Numbered from the stretch's first letter, positions 1 through 7,199 are shown. The stretch: 34,669 nucleotides of DNA from CAYQQU01 sp964419545 (GCA_964419545.1 CAYQQU010000060.1:1-34669); one strand, 5' to 3'. Numbers and translations: made by a program. Notes: generated by a model not told the origin, from the sequence alone.

Positions 1-23
1 AAAAAGCCGCCCTACCGGGCGGC
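1..23 (-). terminator. Rho-independent terminator after tRNA-Ser
   Basis: Read on the minus strand, a 7-bp GC-only stem (GCCGCCC / GGGCGGC) with a GGTA loop is followed directly by five T residues. It lies 16 bp beyond the 3' end of the tRNA-Ser gene, so it probably ends that transcript and any read-through from the DGR upstream. Confidence 0.85.
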
Positions 24-39
24 CCGCTCTGAGTCATTG

Positions 40-124
40 CGGAGGAGGAGGGATTCGAACCCCCGGTACCTCGCGGTACGCCGGTTTTCAAGACCGGTGC
101 AATCGACCACTCTGCCACTCCTCC
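40..124 (-). tRNA. tRNA-Ser (anticodon TGA)
   Basis: The minus strand folds into a class II tRNA of about 85 nt. The acceptor stem is GGAGGAG / CTCCTCC with discriminator G, which is usual for serine tRNAs. The anticodon stem CCGGT / ACCGG carries loop CTTGAAA, giving anticodon TGA. A long variable arm is present, and the T loop reads TTCGAAT. The 3' CCA is not encoded. It lies downstream of the DGR reverse transcriptase and template repeat on the same strand, and is followed by a strong terminator. Confidence 0.95.
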
Positions 125-371
125 GGTTGCCGTGAAAGCGATTGCAAAAATAAGCGGCTAACGAGGAATAAAAAACCCTGCGAAGGAAAAGATTCCTTTG
201 ATTCCGTTTTTTGACCCCGATGAGCAACAATAAAGATGGAAACGACCTTCCCAGCCGGTACCAGCCGCTTCCACCATTCGACGTATTCGCCCGTATGGGC
301 GGGATAGACCTCGCGCTTGCAGGTGCACGCTCGCGCCGACGCTATTCGGCGGCACAACTCTGGCGAAGCCT
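125..371 (-). other. Non-coding region between template repeat and tRNA; candidate DGR RNA spacer
   Basis: No credible gene is seen in these 247 bases. In the best-studied DGR (Bordetella phage BPP-1) the RNA just 3' of the template repeat is bound by RT-Avd and holds the priming site. Here the matching position is this stretch, read on the minus strand from 371 down. It contains several GC-rich self-complementary patches and a 6-bp hairpin (183-198) followed some bases later by a T-rich tract. That it is the functional spacer is inferred from position only. Confidence 0.4.
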
Positions 372-488
372 GCGCCGGGCAACCCGAAACCCTATGTTGT
401 TATTCTGATTGATCGGGTTGTTCCTGTTGCGGTAGGAGGAACGGCACGCATTTACGTTATTGTTCCAGGACCCGCCACGAACCACTCG
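372..488 (-). repeat. DGR template repeat (TR)
   Basis: This 117-bp segment aligns without gaps to 1975-2091. There are 19 mismatches, and in all of them the TR sense (minus) strand has adenine; 19 of its 32 adenines are changed in VR. No G, C or T of TR is altered. Mismatches run from 395 to 464. The sense 3' end (372-392) is an adenine-free 21-nt tract identical in both copies, as expected for the initiation of mutagenic homology. Read in the target frame, TR is rich in AAC/AAT codons, which can become many residues by adenine mutation. Its first 32 bases overlap the end of the RT gene. Confidence 0.97.
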
Positions 489-1560
489 GGTGCTTAAACA
501 GGTCTACCCCTTGAAAGTAAAGGTACCTAAAAATATTTTTTTCTAATCGCTGATGGTTCCCGAAACGAATATGTCCCAACCAGCTGTTCAGACCGGCTTC
601 CAGCGCTTCGGGTGATAATTTACCGGCTTCTCTGTGTTTAAGTTTTTTGCGAAGAAAACGCTTGTACCGGCGTGTGCTTTGTTTCAATACAATTCGGTAT
701 TGGGGGAAAACTTTAAAACCGAGAAAAGGGACGCCAGCCTTTACCTGGTAAATCTGTGTTTTGTTGGGGTGAAGCACCAAACGGAGGTTGGCGAGATAAT
801 TTTCCAGTTCTTTTCGAAAAGCATGTAGTTCCCTTTTTTCGGATGCAAAAAGCACAAAGTCATCGACGTATCTGATGTATCCGGGCGCTTTTACGGTTTC
901 CTTCACAAAATGATCAAAACGGTTTAGGTAAATATTGCCCCACCATTGGCTGGTTAAGTTGCCGATTGGCAACCCTCTTTTTCTTTGTTGTGGCGTAAAA
1001 AGGTCATCTCCCGGAAAATAGACGAGGTGAGGTTCCTGCAAATTGGAATTGTCAATAATAGTATCGATAAGCCAAATGGTTGCCGGGCAAACGATTTTCC
1101 AGCGTAATTCTTGTTTCAGCAATAAATGGTCGATGCTGGGAAAAAATTTCCGAATATCGCATTTGAGGACATAAGGATACCGCCGGGCGTAATGCTGGAA
1201 ACGCTCAATCGCAGCATGCATCCCCTTACCTTTGCGATTGGCGTAGGTGTCGTAGATAAACGTGCGCTCAAAAATAGGCGCGGTGATATTGCACAAAGCA
1301 TGGTGAACCACCCGGTCGCGGTAGGGCGCGGCGCTTACCATGCGTTCTTTGGGCTCGGTAAGCAGAAAGGAGCGGTATTCACCCGGTTGGTAAGTTTTTT
1401 CCCGTAATTCGTTTTGCAACTGGAATAATTCCGCCTCCAAACGAAGGTTAAATTGAGCGACGTTAGGCTGTTGTTTTTTCCCCTTCTGTGCGTTTTGAGA
1501 TGCCCGGAATAAGTTTTCGAAAGAATAAATTTGAGGGTAAAGATTGTTGTAAGTTTTCAT
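457..1560 (-). CDS. DGR-type reverse transcriptase
   Basis: A reverse transcriptase of 367 residues that would copy the template-repeat RNA into adenine-mutated cDNA. Visible RT motifs are CDIRKFFPSID near residues 134-144 (first catalytic Asp), RGLPIGNLTSQ near 195-205 and YVDD at 231-234 (catalytic pair). The IGNxTSQ form of the fourth motif, in place of the QG...SP seen in other retroelements, is typical of DGR enzymes. There is no maturase or endonuclease domain. The start fits the usual DGR N terminus. The last codons and the TAA stop lie inside the template repeat, read in a different frame from the target gene. The gene looks more AT-rich than most of the window. It starts 17 bp from the divergent avd gene, leaving no room for separate promoters between them. 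Confidence 0.95.
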   Translation of the reverse strand: MKTYNNLYPQIYSFENLFRASQNAQKGKKQQPNVAQFNLRLEAELFQLQNELREKTYQPGEYRSFLLTEPKERMVSAAPYRDRVVHHALCNITAPIFERTFIYDTYANRKGKGMHAAIERFQHYARRYPYVLKCDIRKFFPSIDHLLLKQELRWKIVCPATIWLIDTIIDNSNLQEPHLVYFPGDDLFTPQQRKRGLPIGNLTSQWWGNIYLNRFDHFVKETVKAPGYIRYVDDFVLFASEKRELHAFRKELENYLANLRLVLHPNKTQIYQVKAGVPFLGFKVFPQYRIVLKQSTRRYKRFLRKKLKHREAGKLSPEALEAGLNSWLGHIRFGNHQRLEKNIFRYLYFQGVDLFKHPSGSWRVLEQ

Positions 1561-1577
1561 TTCAAATTGCTTGAACC

Positions 1578-1919
1578 ATGCAGCGTGAAACTATCATCTC
1601 CAAATGTTACGATTTTTTGAAGTACAGTTCCCCGTTTATTGCTAAACTGCCCCGCAGCCATAAATTTACCTTTGGTGATCGGTTACAAATTCATTTATTT
1701 GATCTACTCGAACTGCTGATCGAGGCTTTTTATGCACCGCCTGCCCGAAAAAAAGAACTGCTGATAAAGGTAAACATTAGCCTGGAAAAGCTGCGCTACC
1801 TATTCCGGCTCGGCTTTGATCTCGGGCTCTACGATTCCATCCGCTTCAGTGAATTTGCCAAACGCCTCAACGAAATTGGTAAAATGAACGGCGGCTGGTT
1901 AAAAAGTCTCTCAAAATAA
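1578..1919 (+). CDS. avd: Avd-like DGR accessory variability protein
   Basis: A 113-residue, almost entirely helical basic protein of the Avd / 23S-rRNA-intervening-sequence four-helix-bundle type. In studied DGRs Avd forms a pentamer that binds RT and the template RNA and is essential for cDNA synthesis. Recognisable family features are the N-terminal KCYDFLKY segment, LPRSHKFTFGDR near residues 24-35, LLELLIEAFYA, LEKLRYLFRLGFDLGL, and the C-terminal RLNEIGKMNGGWLKSL. It is transcribed opposite to both the RT (divergent, 17 bp between starts) and the target gene (convergent, about 50 bp between stops), which is unusual since avd normally runs with the RT. It is AT-rich like the RT. Confidence 0.88.
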   Translation: MQRETIISKCYDFLKYSSPFIAKLPRSHKFTFGDRLQIHLFDLLELLIEAFYAPPARKKELLIKVNISLEKLRYLFRLGFDLGLYDSIRFSEFAKRLNEIGKMNGGWLKSLSK

Positions 1920-1929
1920 AAAAAAATCG

Positions 1930-1946
1930 ATCCCGCTGCGCGGGAT
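1930..1946 (-). terminator. Hairpin just downstream of the variable repeat
   Basis: A perfect 7-bp stem (ATCCCGC / GCGGGAT, 3-nt loop) sits between the convergent avd and target genes, 28 bp beyond VR. On the minus strand it is followed within three bases by a run of T, so it can end the target transcript. Some DGRs carry a hairpin or cruciform just 3' of VR that promotes retrohoming; this one is placed so that it could serve that role too, but this is inference. Confidence 0.7.
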
Positions 1947-1968
1947 AAAGGGTAAAAGAAGTAAAGGG

Positions 1969-4900
1969 TTACAGGCGCCGGGCAACCCGAAACCCTAAGT
2001 TGAGAACCTGATAGAACGGGACGTTCCAGACGCGGTAGGAGGAACGGCACGCAACTACGACAGCGTACCAGGACCCGCCACGAACCACTCGCTGATTTCC
2101 GGTTTGGGCGCCGCGCGGATTTTCCGTCGGGCCGGCATCTTTGCATTCCTGGTAATAGGGGTTCGGCTGATCCAGTTCACCGGAGAAGCGGTCCCAGCAC
2201 CATTCGAATACGTTGCCGCTCATGTCGTAAAGCTTAAGCCGGTTGGGTTTAAAAGCTTTGGCTTCTGTGGTGGCGCCCCGAAAGGCGTTGTCCGCCCGCA
2301 TGTCTTCCTCCTTGATCCAGTTCCATTTTACAGCTTGCCGATTATTGATATGAGCAGCGTCAAAATTCATCTGCGCCGGGTTGGCGGTGTCGGTTCCGTT
2401 GCCGAATAGCGTGCGGTTTTCCGCACCGCCGCCCGCTGCGTATTCCCACTCTGCTTCGGTAGGCAGGCGGTAGCCGTTGGCCGTCCAGTCAGTGCATTCG
2501 TCCCAGTTTTCGACTTGGTTGTGCAGTTCCAGGATGTTTTCAGGAACAGCGCCCAACTGGTAAACGGGCGTTAACCCTTGCCGGTAACTTAGCCAGTTGC
2601 AGTAAACGACCGCCTCGTACCAGCTCACGTTAATCACCGGCCGGTAGCCGCGCCCGAAACCGGAATCCATGGGTAGTGGCCGGCCGGTAGCTTTACAAAA
2701 TAGGCCGTACTGCCACCAGGTGACGGGCGTATCGGCCAGCCGGAAACCGGGGACAGCTACTTCGTGGCCGGGCCTTTCATGGCCGTAAGCGGCATCATCC
2801 TCCCGGGCGCCCATAAAAAAGGTACCGCCCTGAATAGCGATCATACTGGGGAAAAACCGGTCCCATCCTTTGGCGTATCGTTCCGGATGATACGCCGGCG
2901 GCCAGGGTTCCATTTTTTGTATAAAAAGGTCGGTTTGGGTTTTTTCCTCGGGGTCGGGGGGCGCCCATTCGGCCCAGCCGGGGTCGGCGCCGGGCGAGTT
3001 TTGGAGCAATTGCAGGGCTTGGTGCAAGCCGTCCCTATCCTTTAGAAAAGCCAGAGGGTAGGCAGCTTCCTCGATTTTTTCCAGCACAGCGGTGGGGTCC
3101 AAATTCTCCCGGCCGGCGATGTCCAGGTTGGTAAGGGCGGCGGCAAAATCGAAGTCTTCCAGGTTTTTCCGGGCGGTGGTAAACGCCAACTGGAAGTTTT
3201 TTTCATGTTGCTCCCGGTAGTTTTCCAGGTCTTGTTCAATCTTTTTTTGGTGGTCGGCCGGAATGGCCGCCATCGCGGTGAGGCCGTCCAGGATGGTGCG
3301 GGCGTCCGATTCGCTAAATAGGAAGCGGGGCGCCGGCGATTGGTCAAAGGCCTTTTTTTTAGCTTCGTAAAGCCGCCGAGCCTGCTGCCCGGGAAGAGCG
3401 GAAGCCTGGTATTTGCGCCGGATGTCGTCGGCCAGAGAGTCGTGCGCCAGGCGGGTGGAGCGGCCGTCTCTGTCGGCGGCGGAAAGCAGGTACACACTTT
3501 TGAGCTTGTTGAGAATAGCTTGCGCCGCCGGATCAGTGAGGTGCGGATAGAGGTCGGCGAACTCGTCATTGTTAATGCTGCCGGCGGTAGCGGCAATGGT
3601 GACAAACTGGTATAGCACGTCGAGGATCAGGCCGCTGTTAACGGCTTTTTCCCAGGGTTTACTGGCTGCATCCGGAGCATCGGACTGCCGGATGGTTTGC
3701 AGTTGCTCCTTGATAAAGGAAGAAAGGTCTGTCTTTCGATTGGCCTGGTACAAGGTTTCGGTCCATTCTTTCTGCAGAGCGCCCTGTTCTGCTGCTGCCT
3801 GGATAGCCGCCTCCCAGAGGGCGCGCAGTTGGATCTGGAGCAGGACGCCGTAAGGTTTGAACTGGTCTCCGACAAAGTCCCGGGCGATTATTTTCGGAAG
3901 CTGTTCCGCTGCTTTGGGAATTTGAAACCGAAAGCGACTTCGCAGATCTGGATCCGAGGCGGGGGTCAGGATGGCCTCTGCGATATTTTCCTCTTTAAGT
4001 GGGGAAAGGTAGAGTTCCCGGAATTGATGAAGGCGATGATCGGGTAAAAAGCCTTCGGTGATCTGGGCGAGGAACTCACTGCGAAAGCACAGTAGGATAT
4101 GGTATTGCGGCCGGTCGGACATCACGGTTTTCAGCAGGCTGCCTAGTTCAGCCATTTCCGTATACCCGTTGAGGGTGTTTAACGGATCGTTATACATTTC
4201 TTCTACCTGGTCCAGTATGATCAGCACTCTTTTTTCCGGATCGACCGGCGTTTGCAGCAGGGCTTCTAATTGTTTCGCGAGGCCGCCCTGAAGTTTGCTT
4301 CTGCGCACCGGCAGGGGGACTTGCCAGCGTTCGACAGCTGCCATCCGGGGATAGAGGCCGGCGTGGATCAGGGAGGATTTTCCCGTTCCGGAATAGCCGT
4401 GCAAAAGCACCAGTCGGTTTTGCCGAACCAAGTGGTACAAGGTGCGGATCTCTTTACTGCGGCCGGTGTACAGCAGAGCTTCCTGATCCGAGAAAAAGAT
4501 GGGGCCCGGAAAAGGACTGGGTACTTTGAAATGGCCGGCATCATCTTTTTCCCATAGCTTTTCCAGGTACGCTTGCCGGTCAAGCGGCAAGGCCGACAGG
4601 TAATCCATTTCCGGCGCCGGATGGTATCCCTGCTTTTCCTGGCCGGTAAAGACTTTCAGGCTTCTGATCAGTCGGTCCAGCCCTTCGTCGAATTGGTTTT
4701 TGGAAATGACGAATCCCTGGCTGTTGAATACCCGGATGGCTTCCGGAAATTCTTCGGGCAGCAACTGGGTCAGATCGTCGGCTTTGTCCCGGTAGATGAA
4801 GACGGGAATGATGTCAATGCGTTCGGCCAGTGCTTCCCGGATTTCGAAGAGCACCCAGTCGTTGACTTTTTTGTCGGTGTCCGTAGCTTGTCGCTCCCGG

Positions 4901-5133
4901 ATTTTAGCCTCCCAATCCGGGCCGATCAGGGAAAGTACGATCTCCGCCCTTTTTAATTCTTCCTGAAGTTTGGGCTGCCATTTCTCGGTGAGTTGGATGT
5001 CTCTTTCGTCCAAAAAAACGTGGTCATCCCGGCCTAATTGGTCTAGAAGGGCCTCTTTGATTTTACGGGCCTGGTCGAGCGTATCTACCCGCCGGTAATT
5101 GATGAAGATGGAAATGGGGTGGGGTGGGTTCAT
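1969..5133 (-). CDS. DGR target: TIR - nSTAND NTPase - FGE-sulfatase/C-lectin receptor
   Basis: A 1054-residue cytoplasmic multidomain protein without signal peptide. Residues 6-160 look like a TIR domain (ISIFINYRRVDT, FLDERDI, LSLIGPDW), with Glu97 in VLFEIREAL a candidate catalytic glutamate. Residues 220-600 form an nSTAND-type P-loop NTPase, with Walker A GYSGTGKSS at 246-254 and Walker B ILDQVEE at 306-312. A helical linker follows. From about 764 comes an FGE-sulfatase (SUMF1-like, C-type-lectin-related) domain with GYRLPTEAEWEYAA, MSGNVFEWCWD and RGGSW. Residues 1015-1053 are the DGR variable repeat. TIR-STAND proteins act in prokaryotic immunity: the sensor binds a ligand, the NTPase oligomerises, and the TIR typically degrades NAD+. 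The diversified lectin-like tip is inferred to be the sensor; the ligand is unknown. Confidence 0.92.
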   Translation of the reverse strand: MNPPHPISIFINYRRVDTLDQARKIKEALLDQLGRDDHVFLDERDIQLTEKWQPKLQEELKRAEIVLSLIGPDWEAKIRERQATDTDKKVNDWVLFEIREALAERIDIIPVFIYRDKADDLTQLLPEEFPEAIRVFNSQGFVISKNQFDEGLDRLIRSLKVFTGQEKQGYHPAPEMDYLSALPLDRQAYLEKLWEKDDAGHFKVPSPFPGPIFFSDQEALLYTGRSKEIRTLYHLVRQNRLVLLHGYSGTGKSSLIHAGLYPRMAAVERWQVPLPVRRSKLQGGLAKQLEALLQTPVDPEKRVLIILDQVEEMYNDPLNTLNGYTEMAELGSLLKTVMSDRPQYHILLCFRSEFLAQITEGFLPDHRLHQFRELYLSPLKEENIAEAILTPASDPDLRSRFRFQIPKAAEQLPKIIARDFVGDQFKPYGVLLQIQLRALWEAAIQAAAEQGALQKEWTETLYQANRKTDLSSFIKEQLQTIRQSDAPDAASKPWEKAVNSGLILDVLYQFVTIAATAGSINNDEFADLYPHLTDPAAQAILNKLKSVYLLSAADRDGRSTRLAHDSLADDIRRKYQASALPGQQARRLYEAKKKAFDQSPAPRFLFSESDARTILDGLTAMAAIPADHQKKIEQDLENYREQHEKNFQLAFTTARKNLEDFDFAAALTNLDIAGRENLDPTAVLEKIEEAAYPLAFLKDRDGLHQALQLLQNSPGADPGWAEWAPPDPEEKTQTDLFIQKMEPWPPAYHPERYAKGWDRFFPSMIAIQGGTFFMGAREDDAAYGHERPGHEVAVPGFRLADTPVTWWQYGLFCKATGRPLPMDSGFGRGYRPVINVSWYEAVVYCNWLSYRQGLTPVYQLGAVPENILELHNQVENWDECTDWTANGYRLPTEAEWEYAAGGGAENRTLFGNGTDTANPAQMNFDAAHINNRQAVKWNWIKEEDMRADNAFRGATTEAKAFKPNRLKLYDMSGNVFEWCWDRFSGELDQPNPYYQECKDAGPTENPRGAQTGNQRVVRGGSWYAVVVACRSSYRVWNVPFYQVLNLGFRVARRL
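1975..2091 (-). repeat. DGR variable repeat (VR) in the target gene
   Basis: The 117-bp partner of the template repeat, encoding residues 1015-1053 of the TIR-nSTAND-FGE protein, one codon (Leu) before the stop. Compared with TR, 12 residues differ: in order N to Y, A, V, V in the first cluster, then N to V, R to W, N to V, I to F, N to Y, N to V, N to L and I to L. The unchanged framework (ACRSSYR, GFRVARR) holds the fold. The placement at the very C terminus of a C-type-lectin-like domain matches known DGR targets such as Mtd. Confidence 0.97.
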
Positions 5134-5158
5134 CTTTGGATTTGGTTTTTGCAGCTTT

Positions 5159-5350
5159 TAACCCGGATTATTTATGGATTCATCTATTACGAAGTCAAAC
5201 TGGCCGTCATTCTTGCATTTGCTCGTTGGTCGATACTCACCGTATCTGGGGATACCTTCCTGCAGCAGGTAGGCGCCTCCATGTCGCCCGCCTGCGCGAA
5301 CGCAAGCCTGTCAACCGTGATGACGAAGAACCCATGAATAATTCGGGTTA
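5159..5350 (+). repeat. Dispersed MITE-like repeat, family A, copy 1
   Basis: A 192-bp unit with 23-bp imperfect terminal inverted repeats: left TAACCCGGATTATTTATGG..., right ending ...CCATGAATAATTCGGGTTA, three mismatches. Internal blocks (CACCGTATCTGGGGATACC; GTCGCCCGCCTGCGCGAACG) recur in the other copies of this window. It encodes no transposase, so it fits a non-autonomous element. It lies directly upstream of the DGR target gene. Confidence 0.75.
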
Positions 5351-5395
5351 AGATATCAAAAAATGGTAAACTGCGAGTAGCACTGCCGGGAAAAT

Positions 5396-5547
5396 CAGGG
5401 CAATCCCATTTAAAAGATGCTACCTCTCAATTGCCATAAAATTCACATGGGACGGAAGGAAAATCCTTGTTCTTCCTTTTGGATCGAGGTAAAAACGAGG
5501 ATTTTTCCTACTTTTTCGAGCTCCAAAAATTAAATGCGATTGCCCTG
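5396..5547. repeat. 152-bp inverted-repeat element
   Basis: Ends are inverted copies of CAGGGCAATCCCATTTAA with one mismatch (5396-5413 and 5530-5547). The interior also contains self-complementary purine/pyrimidine tracts around AAGGAAAATCC and GGATTTTTCC. No coding capacity. It could be a small MITE or a structured RNA; a second copy is not seen in this window. Confidence 0.5.
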
Positions 5548-5890
5548 CGGGAAAAATGAGCTATTTCGCTTTTTGAAAAACAACTTGGCTGCGGAAGCTT
5601 CGGCTTTATATTTCTCTCTGCGGGGTATCCGGCTTGGCGCTTTGTTGTGTCCCGCTGGTCCCAACCTCCCGACCAGGAGCGAGGTATTGGTTCCTTTTTT
5701 CGTTCATCTGCAGGAAGCTCCCCTCAATTTCTAAGCCCGCAACCGAGTGAAGGGATAGGTAAAAGGCCATTCCCATAACGCATATTTCACCCAACCAATC
5801 GCACCGCCTTCCTCGTTCCTTGCACCAACGAATTCAGGCACAAAGCAATCTCCGTGACCAGGGCCGTAAAAAACATGATCAATTGACTGT

Positions 5891-6053
5891 CCCGGATTAT
5901 TTATGGGGTCATCTATGGCGAAGCCCAACTGCCCGCCATTCTGCCCCGCTCAATCACCGTATCTGGGGATACCTGCCTGCAGCAGGCTGGCGCCTCTGTG
6001 CCGCCCTTCTGTGCGAACACAAGCCTGACAACCGTCATGACAATAATCCGGGT
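5891..6053 (+). repeat. Dispersed MITE-like repeat, family A, copy 2
   Basis: Same layout as the copy at 5159-5350: left end CCCGGATTATTTATGG, internal CACCGTATCTGGGGATACC, GACAACCGTCATGAC, right end AATAATCCGGGTT. About 12 bases next to the right end (the GAAGAACCCATG part of the inverted repeat) are missing, so this copy is probably inactive. Confidence 0.7.
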
Positions 6054-6062
6054 TAACAACTT

Positions 6063-7199
6063 TCACCCCCGTACCGCCACGGCAATTCGCGAATCCGCTG
6101 TGCCGTAATACAGGAACCACTTTTTCCGGAAATAGACCAGCCCTTCGACGAAGCAAACCTCATTCACTTCCCCGACCCGCTCGTACGGCTTGTCGGGGTA
6201 GATGAAATAAGTATCCGTACGATCCAGCAGGCGGTAGGGGGCCGCGGCGTCGAATAGCGCCTGCCCGGCCGCATAGGTGAATTTCGGCAGTTCCGGATCG
6301 TTGAAATTGGCGGCATTGCTGGCGTTGTAGATCAGCAGGATACCGGCCTCGCGGAGCAGGGCGTAGGGCCCCGGTTCCACCAGACGGCTGTCGAAATAAC
6401 CGGGGCGCGGGTGCAGCACCGTGAGGCGATCTGCCTTTTCTTCGTCTTCCTCTGCTGTCCAGGTGATGAGGTCGTCGGAAGTGACCATAAACAGATCGGT
6501 ATCGCCGTAATACATCCAGTATTTATCCAGTATTTTAGCTGCGATCATTCGATGGTCTTCCCGGCGGGCGACGATCGCGCCGGCTTTCGACCAGGTATTG
6601 CGATATTTACCTTCGCCAAGCACCAGGCCGTACTTTTTCCAAGTGAGCAGGTCGCGGGAACCAGCCGACGCCAGGCGGGCCGTTTTTCCGTCGTAAGCGG
6701 TGTAGGTCATGAGATAACGGCCGTCGTCGGTCTCGACGATGCGCGGGTCTTCCACCCCGTCGAAGTAGCAGAAATAGCATTCCTCGCTGTTGGCTTGTTC
6801 TGTCGGTGTGCGTCCTCGCCATTCGTACGTTTTCATAATGTCTTCGTCCGGGTAAAAGACGGGCGCGGGTCGCTTTTCGAAATGCAAGCCGTCATTGCTC
6901 ACGGCCAGTCCGATGCGCGAAGTGCCCTGTGGGTCCTGCGCCCGGTAGAAGAGGTAAATCTGGTCGTCTTTGACGACGGCGGCGGGGTTTAGGACGTTGC
7001 GCGCTTCCCAATGAACCGGCTCCCCGCGCAGCGGGCAGGTGAACGTCAGTGTGGAATCGGGCTGCAATATAGGATTGAGGCTATCGACCTTGACAAAGCC
7101 GGAAAGGGGCCAGTCGTCAGCGGCCGGTTCAGACGCCGGAGCGCCGGGGCGGCAGGCGGCGGCCCACAGAGTGAAAAGTAGAAGCCAGTGGGTTTTCAT
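6063..7199 (-). CDS. GH130-family glycosidase/phosphorylase, lipoprotein
   Basis: A 378-residue protein of the five-bladed beta-propeller GH130 type, enzymes that phosphorolyse or hydrolyse beta-mannosides and related sugars. Family features are EARNVLNPAAV, the repeated YLFYRAQD / GLAVSNDGLHF propeller strands, and FDGVEDPRIVE, where the Asp of EDPR corresponds to the catalytic residue of GH130. The N terminus MKTHWLLLFTLWAAAC is a lipoprotein signal with Cys16 as the lipidation site, so the enzyme is probably anchored in the periplasm or outer membrane. It stands alone: no glycan transporter pair lies beside it. Substrate cannot be told from sequence. Confidence 0.85.
   Translation of the reverse strand: MKTHWLLLFTLWAAACRPGAPASEPAADDWPLSGFVKVDSLNPILQPDSTLTFTCPLRGEPVHWEARNVLNPAAVVKDDQIYLFYRAQDPQGTSRIGLAVSNDGLHFEKRPAPVFYPDEDIMKTYEWRGRTPTEQANSEECYFCYFDGVEDPRIVETDDGRYLMTYTAYDGKTARLASAGSRDLLTWKKYGLVLGEGKYRNTWSKAGAIVARREDHRMIAAKILDKYWMYYGDTDLFMVTSDDLITWTAEEDEEKADRLTVLHPRPGYFDSRLVEPGPYALLREAGILLIYNASNAANFNDPELPKFTYAAGQALFDAAAPYRLLDRTDTYFIYPDKPYERVGEVNEVCFVEGLVYFRKKWFLYYGTADSRIAVAVRG

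Larger units (their letters stand above)
5134..6062. other. 929-bp gene-free region built of repeat elements
   Basis: No convincing gene is seen between the DGR target start and the GH130 stop. The stretch holds two family-A inverted-terminal-repeat elements (5159-5350 and 5891-6053) and a separate inverted-repeat unit (5396-5547). Between 5548 and 5890 nothing recognisable remains. Open frames here are short and lack family features. The promoter of the DGR target gene should lie in the first part, possibly within the family-A copy that begins about 25 bp upstream of the start codon. Confidence 0.7.

Noticed and set aside
40..124. tRNA-Ser as attachment site of a genomic island carrying the DGR
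   Set aside because: Islands normally integrate at the tRNA 3' end (here position 40 side), whereas the DGR is on the 5' side. No integrase and no repeated tRNA 3' fragment are seen.
12..408. Several open frames on both strands over the tRNA and spacer, 65-89 codons
   Set aside because: They run through the tRNA-Ser gene or the non-coding DGR spacer, lack family features and have no consistent start signals.
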